DNA of 64,000 nt from Yoonia sediminilitoris. GTDB lineage: Bacteria > Pseudomonadota > Alphaproteobacteria > Rhodobacterales > Rhodobacteraceae. Position numbers and translations under genes: made by a program. This document shows, piece after piece, positions 58,843 to 64,000 of this stretch. The notes beneath the pieces are model-generated. The model searched no databases, was not told the DNA's origin, and saw nothing but the letters and a program-made list of their open reading frames with translations. Numbering within the stretch: position 1 is the stretch's first letter; each line of letters begins with the position of its first letter. Location: NCBI RefSeq assembly GCF_003058085.1, contig NZ_QBUD01000008.1, forward strand, positions 1 to 64,000, written 5' to 3'.

Positions 58843-60798
58843 ATGTCACTACGTCTCAATCGTCGTCATTTCATCGCGGGGTCAGCCGGGCTGGTTGCCA
58901 TGCATCCATTTTCCGTCAATGCGGCAACGGGTCAGGCGCACCTGCGGCTGATGGAAACGACCGACCTGCATGTACATGTTTTCCCTTACGACTATTACGC
59001 AGACCGCCCTGTCGATACTGTTGGTCTGTCACGCACGGCCAGCATTATCGCGGGGGTGCGGGCCGAATCCACAAACTCTTTGTTGCTGGACAATGGCGAT
59101 TTTCTGCAGGGTAACCCGATGGGCGACTACATCGCATATGAACGCGGGATGAAAGACGGCGATATGCACCCGGTTATCACGGCCATGAACACACTGGGTT
59201 TTGATGCCTCCACTCTCGGGAACCATGAATTCAATTATGGGATTTCGTTCCTGATGAAATCCGTTTCCGGGGCCGCCTTCCCCGTGGTTTCGGCCAATGT
59301 GGTGACACAGATGGGGGCGACCCCGACAGACGACAAAACGCTGGTGCCACCGTATGTGATGATTGAACGCAATATAATCGACGGGGATGGCAACACATAT
59401 CCGATCCGGATCGGGCTGATCGGTTTTGTGCCGCCCCAAATCATGAATTGGGACCGCAAACACCTCGCAGGCAACGTGCAGGCCCGTGACATTGTTGAAT
59501 CCGCCCGCGCTTATGTGCCCCAGATGAAGGAACAGGGCGCCGATCTGATCGTGGCTCTGTGCCACTCGGGGATAGGCGGCGCAAATGCAGAAGACGGGAT
59601 GGAGAATGCGGCAATCCCCCTTGCTGCCATAGACGGGATAGATGCCATTCTGACAGGGCACAGCCATCTTGTTTTCCCCTCCTCGAACTACGACGATTGG
59701 GCGGGTGTTGACACAGCCGCAGGCACCATCGGGGGCAAACCCGGTGTGATGGGCGGGTTCTGGGGCAGCCATATGGGGCTTGTCGATTTGCTACTTGAGC
59801 GCGATGGCAGTGGCTGGCGGGTTCTGTCACACACATCCGAGGCCCGACCGATTTCAAAACGCAATGAAGACCGCAGCATCACCCCTCTGGTTGAGGATTT
59901 CACACCTGTGCTGGAATCGGTTCAGGACGTCCACGAACAGACACTCGCGTATGTGCGCACCTCCGTTGGCAAGACCGCCGCGCCCCTGCACAGCTATTTC
60001 GCGCTGGTTGCGGATGACCCGTCGGTCCAGATCGTATCAAACGCGCAGACATGGTATATTAAGGAACAGATGGTTGGCACAGAATACGAAGGCCTGCCTA
60101 TTCTGTCGGCCGCAGCCCCGTTCAAGGCCGGCGGTCGTGGTGGGCCGGAGTATTTCACCGATGTGCCCGTTGGCGATGTAGCAATCAAGAACGTGGCTGA
60201 TCTATATTTGTACCCGAACACTGTGCGCGCGGTGAAGGTCACGGGCGCGCAGGTCAAGGATTGGCTGGAACGCAGCGCAGGCATGTTCAATCAAGTGGCA
60301 CCCGGCACCACCGATGCGACCCTGCTGAACCCCGATTTCCCAAGTTACAACTTTGATGTAATCGACGGGGTCACCTATCAGATCGACCTGAGCCAACCAT
60401 CAAAGTTTGACCGGGAGGGTGCGGTGATCAACGCAGATGCGAACCGCATCACCGACTTGATGTATGATGGCCAACCAATTGATCCGGATCAGGAATTCAT
60501 AATTGCTACCAATAATTACCGGGCATCGGGCGGTGGCAGCTTCCCTGGCACAGGTGATACGATCATCTTTGAGGGGCCGGACACGAACCGTGATGTGATC
60601 GTGCGCTATATCGTGGATCAGGGCACTGTGGACCCCAAGGCGGACGCCAATTGGTCGTTCAAACCACTGCCCGGCACCTCGCTGATGTTTGAAACCGGGC
60701 CCGCAGGCGCTGCCTACGCGGACAGCGTGGCGGGCATGAAAATCGCGCCCGCAGGAACGTCCGACACTGGCTTTGCGTTGTTCCGGATTGAGATGTAG
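58843..60798 (+). CDS. Periplasmic 2',3'-cyclic-nucleotide phosphodiesterase / 5'-nucleotidase
   Basis: This 651-residue CpdB/UshA-family enzyme has a twin-arginine-like signal ([18 protein letters not shown]). The metallophosphatase domain has metal ligands in [26 protein letters not shown] and LTGHSHLVF. The C-terminal nucleotide-binding domain includes [15 protein letters not shown], a Tyr stack ([10 protein letters not shown]) and [13 protein letters not shown]. It recycles extracellular or RNA-derived nucleotides. AAAAGGGG precedes the ATG, and upstream open codons are rejected. Confidence 0.92.
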   Translation: MSLRLNRRHFIAGSAGLVAMHPFSVNAATGQAHLRLMETTDLHVHVFPYDYYADRPVDTVGLSRTASIIAGVRAESTNSLLLDNGDFLQGNPMGDYIAYERGMKDGDMHPVITAMNTLGFDASTLGNHEFNYGISFLMKSVSGAAFPVVSANVVTQMGATPTDDKTLVPPYVMIERNIIDGDGNTYPIRIGLIGFVPPQIMNWDRKHLAGNVQARDIVESARAYVPQMKEQGADLIVALCHSGIGGANAEDGMENAAIPLAAIDGIDAILTGHSHLVFPSSNYDDWAGVDTAAGTIGGKPGVMGGFWGSHMGLVDLLLERDGSGWRVLSHTSEARPISKRNEDRSITPLVEDFTPVLESVQDVHEQTLAYVRTSVGKTAAPLHSYFALVADDPSVQIVSNAQTWYIKEQMVGTEYEGLPILSAAAPFKAGGRGGPEYFTDVPVGDVAIKNVADLYLYPNTVRAVKVTGAQVKDWLERSAGMFNQVAPGTTDATLLNPDFPSYNFDVIDGVTYQIDLSQPSKFDREGAVINADANRITDLMYDGQPIDPDQEFIIATNNYRASGGGSFPGTGDTIIFEGPDTNRDVIVRYIVDQGTVDPKADANWSFKPLPGTSLMFETGPAGAAYADSVAGMKIAPAGTSDTGFALFRIEM

Positions 60799-60995
60799 TC
60801 AATCGGTCCTGTCTGCCGGAGTGCCTGTCACAGGAGCGCCGGCAGCACATGCTGTCTTCCCTTTCCTCATGTCAGAGGGAGAGCCCCATCGGCAGCATGC
60901 CGCTCATGAGCCGCGTCGCGAGGGAAACTGTTCAACGGAGGTTCACAATCGGTCCGCTAAGAAAGTGCTGCCCCAAGGAGTAGGAAGATACCGAA

Positions 60996-61613
60996 ATGAA
61001 CTTCAAAGCATCGACAATTCTGAAAATCACCTGCGTCGCACTGACGGTTTCAACCGCCGCAGCTACGTTCGTCGCTACCTCTGCCACGCCTGCATATGCC
61101 GAACGTGGTGGAAACGGCAATGGCAAGGCGCGTGGCAATGGCAATGGCCGTGGGAATAGCGAAGCCCGCCAATCACGCCGCGAAGCCCGCGAAGCATCAC
61201 GTGGAAATAACGGCAACAACGGACGCGGGCATATTGCGCGCGAACTGAAAGGGTTGAATGCGGCGCACGCCAATCCAAATGCGCTGGCAAACGCGGCACC
61301 GGGCAGCATGCCCGGCAAGCTCAACGAATACAAAGAGGCGCACCAGAATCTGGTTGAAACTGTCGCGATTCAGGATGTCGCCTATGCAGAGTATCAGCGC
61401 CTGATCGGACTGAGCCCGGAAGAAATTGCAGAGGCTTATCCAGACGGTGGCTACGAGGGTGCCGTCACATCCGCCGCAGATGAATATCTTGCTGCGCGCG
61501 ATGACGCCGTGGCTGCGCAAGACCTCGCGAACGACCGGCTGTCGACCCTGACAGACGGGCGCGAGCTTTCAGACGACGCATTTTCAGAACTCAAGCGTTT
61601 GCTGAACCTGTAG
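60996..61613 (+). CDS. Secreted Gly/Asn-rich basic protein of unknown function
   Basis: This 205-residue protein has a signal peptide (residues 1-32, ending ATPAYA|ER). A low-complexity stretch rich in Gly, Asn and Arg (GGNGNGKARGNGNGRGNS) and an Arg/Glu region follow, then a helical C-terminal half (YQRLIGLSPEEIAEAYPDGG). AGGAAG lies upstream. I do not recognise a family. The basic disordered segment could bind nucleic acid, lipopolysaccharide or another polyanion. Confidence 0.68.
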   Translation: MNFKASTILKITCVALTVSTAAATFVATSATPAYAERGGNGNGKARGNGNGRGNSEARQSRREAREASRGNNGNNGRGHIARELKGLNAAHANPNALANAAPGSMPGKLNEYKEAHQNLVETVAIQDVAYAEYQRLIGLSPEEIAEAYPDGGYEGAVTSAADEYLAARDDAVAAQDLANDRLSTLTDGRELSDDAFSELKRLLNL

Positions 61614-61652
61614 GGCCAAGCACGGGTCATCCACCCGATGAACAACAAAAAA

Positions 61653-61677
61653 GGGCACCCAAGCGGGTGCCCTTTCT
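61653..61677. terminator. Bidirectional terminator between the secreted-protein gene and tig
   Basis: GGGCACCC-aagc-GGGTGCCC is a perfect stem with an A-run before it and TTTCT after it, between two convergent genes. Confidence 0.85.
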
Positions 61678-61695
61678 CATAAACCCAACAGGGTC

Positions 61696-63027
61696 TTACT
61701 CTTCTTCAAGCGCCTCAACAGCCTTTTGCAGGTCGTCCTTGCTGACTTCCTTTTCGGTCACTGTGGCGGCTTCAAAGATGTGATCAACAACCTTGTCCTC
61801 GAACAACGGTGCCTGAAGCTGCTGACGGAATTGCGCGTTTTGCTGCACAAACTCAAAGAACTGGCGTTCCTGACCGGGATACTGACGCGCCTGATTCATA
61901 ATCGCCTGTGTCATTTCCTGATCGGTCACTTTGACTTCGGCCTTCTGACCGATATCGGCCAACAACAGGCCCAGCTTCACGCGACGCTCTGCAAGCTGCG
62001 TGTGCTCGTCCGTCGGCTCGATGGTGGGGTGATCGTGGCCCTCGACGTCGGGGTTTTCCTCGTGCCACAGTTGGTGGGCAATCTGGCTGGCCTCTGCTTC
62101 GACCAGTGACAGCGGCAGATCGAAAGAAACTTCCTTGTCCAGCGCGTCAAGTAATGCGCGTTTGGCGACCGCGCGGGACGCACCCGTATATTCAGCCTCA
62201 AGACGCTCAGAGATTTGCGTTTTCAGCGCCTCAAGATCGTCCGCACCGAACTTTTTGGCCAACTCGTCATTCAGCGCGGGCTTTTTGGGGCCTTTGACTT
62301 CCTTGATCTTGCAAGAAAACACAGCCTTTTTGCCAGCAAGGTTTTCAGCCTGATAATCCTCGGGGAAGGTCACTTCGACATCTTTTTCGTCGCCGGCTTT
62401 GACCTTCAACAGACCATCCTCAAAGCCCGGAATGAAAGAGTTCGATCCCAGAACCAGCGGATAATCCTCGGCGGCACCACCTTCGAAAGGCTCACCGTCC
62501 ACCTTGCCCACGAAATCCAGAATGACCTGATCATCCTTCTTGGCTTGGGTTTTCTTTGCCTCATAGGTCACGGCCTGCGGGCTCTCGGCAAGGTTATCAA
62601 GCGCTTCCTTGACCGAATCCTCATCCGCTTTCACGACCATGCGCTCCAGCGTGATCTCGGAAAACGCGACCTCTGCAATGTCAGGCAGCTTTTCGTAGGA
62701 CACATCGACAGCGACATCGTCGCCCTCTTTCCAGTCCTCGTTGGTCATCTTCATCTCGGGCTGGGCCGCCGGGCGGTCGCCGGTTTCTTCAAGATGTGAT
62801 GTCAAGGCAGCGTCGATGGCTTCCTGCATCGATTCGCCCATCAGACGCTGGCCAAACTGCTTGCGCAGCAGTGCCATCGGAACCTTGCCCTTGCGAAAGC
62901 CCTTCATTTCAACATCAGGCTGGGCCTCTTTCAGCTTTTCCTCGACTTTGGCGTCAAGCTCGGCTGCCGTGACCGTGATCGCGTAACCGCGCTTGAGGCC
63001 TTCGTTCAGGGTCTCAGTGACCTGCAT
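61696..63027 (-). CDS. tig: Trigger factor
   Basis: This 443-residue ribosome-bound chaperone opens [19 protein letters not shown] and carries the ribosome-docking loop region [17 protein letters not shown]. An FKBP-type prolyl isomerase domain ([40 protein letters not shown]) lies near residues 160-245, followed by a helical C-terminal chaperone domain. The second of two adjacent ATGs (63027) is best spaced from AAGGA. A tRNA gene lies just upstream. Confidence 0.96.
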   Translation of the reverse strand: MQVTETLNEGLKRGYAITVTAAELDAKVEEKLKEAQPDVEMKGFRKGKVPMALLRKQFGQRLMGESMQEAIDAALTSHLEETGDRPAAQPEMKMTNEDWKEGDDVAVDVSYEKLPDIAEVAFSEITLERMVVKADEDSVKEALDNLAESPQAVTYEAKKTQAKKDDQVILDFVGKVDGEPFEGGAAEDYPLVLGSNSFIPGFEDGLLKVKAGDEKDVEVTFPEDYQAENLAGKKAVFSCKIKEVKGPKKPALNDELAKKFGADDLEALKTQISERLEAEYTGASRAVAKRALLDALDKEVSFDLPLSLVEAEASQIAHQLWHEENPDVEGHDHPTIEPTDEHTQLAERRVKLGLLLADIGQKAEVKVTDQEMTQAIMNQARQYPGQERQFFEFVQQNAQFRQQLQAPLFEDKVVDHIFEAATVTEKEVSKDDLQKAVEALEEE

Positions 63028-63052
63028 CATGTATCCTTCTTCGTTCATATTT

Positions 63053-63137
63053 TGGTGCGGGTGAAGGGACTTGAACCCCCACGCCTTGCGGCGCCAGAAC
63101 CTAAATCTGGTGCGTCTACCAATTCCGCCACACCCGC
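63053..63137 (-). tRNA. tRNA-Leu (anticodon UAG)
   Basis: The minus strand reads GCGGGTGTGGCGGAATTGG at the 5' end and folds to a class II cloverleaf. The anticodon arm CCAGA-TTTAGGT-TCTGG has anticodon TAG. A long variable arm (CGCCGCAAGGCG) precedes the T-arm GGGGGTTCAAGTCCC. The acceptor stem GCGGGTG/CACCCGC closes, and CCA is encoded at 63055-63053. It reads CUA/CUG-type leucine codons. Confidence 0.96.
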
Positions 63138-63303
63138 ATGATCATAGGGCCAAGCAGTCGCCTGACCCGTGTTTGCGCGCTGTCTAGCAAAGGACGCAAG
63201 CGGATGCGAGCAGAAAAATCATCATAAAATCAGCCGTTCCTTAACGCTTTGTCGCCATGTTTGTCAGGCCAACTCCGAACAACAGCGCCACCAAGGATAA
63301 CCG

Positions 63304-63771
63304 ATGCGTAAGACCGCTCAGAAAAACACCGATCCGTTCCATGTGATCCATGTGTCGGAAACAGGGATATGCCCCGGCACAGAGATCATGACACTTGATG
63401 GGGAATTGCCGGTCGAACATCTGATGGCCGGTGACAGGGTGATCACCCGCGCCGGTGTGGCGGTTCTTGCCGGGGTAACAACGCGCAGGGCCAAGGTGCG
63501 CCCGATCGTGATCAAGGGTGGCTCGTTCGGCCATACCCGGCCAGGGGTTGATATGACAGTCACACCAGCGACCCGCATTCATGTCCGTGATTGGCGCGCG
63601 CAGGCTCTTTTCGGATCAGACAGCGCCGACATCGCCGCGCAGCGCCTTGCAGATGGTGAGTTTGTATCCCAAGCGACCTGGCGACTGATGCAGGTCTTTG
63701 ACCTGCAATTTGAAAACGAAAGCATCATATATGCAAACGGTGTCGAAATCGTGCTGCCCGCTGCCGCCTAG
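63304..63771 (+). CDS. Hint-domain protein
   Basis: This 155-residue protein contains a Hedgehog/intein (Hint) fold. The catalytic-type Cys is at the start of CPGTEIMTLDGELPVEHL near residue 23. AGDRVITRAGVAVLAGV follows, then TVTPATRIHV with a conserved Thr/His-type block. No flanking extein and no terminal His-Asn are seen, so it is a stand-alone Hint module, as is common in Rhodobacteraceae. Its role is unknown. The stop overlaps the convergent nnrD stop. Confidence 0.82.
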   Translation: MRKTAQKNTDPFHVIHVSETGICPGTEIMTLDGELPVEHLMAGDRVITRAGVAVLAGVTTRRAKVRPIVIKGGSFGHTRPGVDMTVTPATRIHVRDWRAQALFGSDSADIAAQRLADGEFVSQATWRLMQVFDLQFENESIIYANGVEIVLPAAA

Positions 63772-64000
63772 GTCCCCTGTTTGCGCAGGACCTCCGGCAA
63801 AACATCGGGCAAATCCTCAGCAATGAGCCCCGGACCGAAACGCAATGCACATTCCGTATGCAGCCATGCACCCGTTTCAGCCGCCTCATGGGGACCGTAG
63901 CCGCGCGCAACCAATCCTGTGATGAAACCGGCCAGCACATCACCGGACCCTGCGGTCGCCAGCCAGGGGGCCGCGCGCGCATAGACTGATGCATTTACAC
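63768..64000 (-). CDS. NAD(P)H-hydrate dehydratase C-terminus (cut by window edge)
   Basis: The minus strand encodes APWLATAGSGDVLAGFITG, the diagnostic GSGDVLAG nucleotide-binding motif of the YjeF/NnrD ADP-dependent NAD(P)HX dehydratase. It continues through TGAWLHTECALRFGPGLIAE to a TAG at 63768-63770. Only about 77 C-terminal residues lie in the window. It repairs hydrated nicotinamide cofactors. Confidence 0.88.
   Translation of the reverse strand, partial: VNASVYARAAPWLATAGSGDVLAGFITGLVARGYGPHEAAETGAWLHTECALRFGPGLIAEDLPDVLPEVLRKQGT

Noticed and set aside
63053..63137. tRNA-Leu as an attachment site for an island
   Set aside because: No integrase, direct repeat of the tRNA 3' end or foreign-looking DNA adjoins it; tig and a Hint-protein gene flank it.

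Overview
The window looks like chromosome of a marine alphaproteobacterium of the Rhodobacteraceae (roseobacter group). The main evidence is a complete RcGTA-type gene transfer agent (GTA) cluster next to cysE, a pyruvate dehydrogenase operon whose E1-beta carries its own lipoyl domain, the fabD-fabG-acpP-fabF-mltG block, and tripartite tricarboxylate transporter (TTT) genes. Most genes are GC-rich. A clearly AT-richer accessory patch lies around 8.9-11.2 kb.

Layout. (1) 0-6.1 kb: a minus-strand TTT operon (tctC-tctB-tctA, a TSUP exporter and an alpha/beta hydrolase) ends in a dehydrogenase remnant cut by an IS3-family element. A LacI-type regulator diverges from it across two operator-like palindromes. 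(2) 6.1-17 kb: an accessory zone and IS graveyard. It holds IS66, IS3, IS256 and IS1182-like scraps, the tail of a type I restriction gene, an M48-like peptidase gene with an in-frame amber codon, AT-rich membrane-protein genes, a small winged-helix regulator behind two 22-bp-spaced repeats, and intact genes for a GNAT, a histidine phosphatase, a methyltransferase and a MaoC hydratase. (3) 17.5-33.2 kb: core metabolism. An attenuator with a Val/Leu-rich leader peptide precedes ilvI-ilvH. Then come a nucleoside hydrolase and selO, a DMT exporter, two cyclophilins, pgk, class I fda, an ftsB-like gene, pdhA-pdhB-pdhC, two small membrane-protein genes and cysE. (4) 33.3-47.6 kb: the whole GTA structural cluster (gp1 to gp15) on the minus strand. 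Genes are tightly coupled except at two gaps, each holding a strong hairpin. (5) 47.7-54.2 kb: mltG and the fatty-acid genes fabF, acpP, fabG, fabD. This block is interrupted by two opposite-strand genes for secreted or membrane-anchored proteins, one ending in a PilZ-like domain. (6) 54.3-64 kb: a decayed cytochrome b561-YceI fusion gene next to an intact yceI, then rpsF-rpsR-rplI, a periplasmic nucleotidase, a Gly/Asn-rich secreted protein, tig, tRNA-Leu(UAG), a Hint-domain protein and the 3' end of an nnrD-like gene.

The best leads are the three-block organisation of the GTA operon implied by its intercistronic hairpins, the PilZ gene pair inside the fab cluster, the ilv attenuator, and the repeat-flanked regulator/membrane-protein module at 10.2-11.2 kb. 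I saw no CRISPR array and no complete restriction or defence system. All family calls come from reading the sequence; no database search was run.
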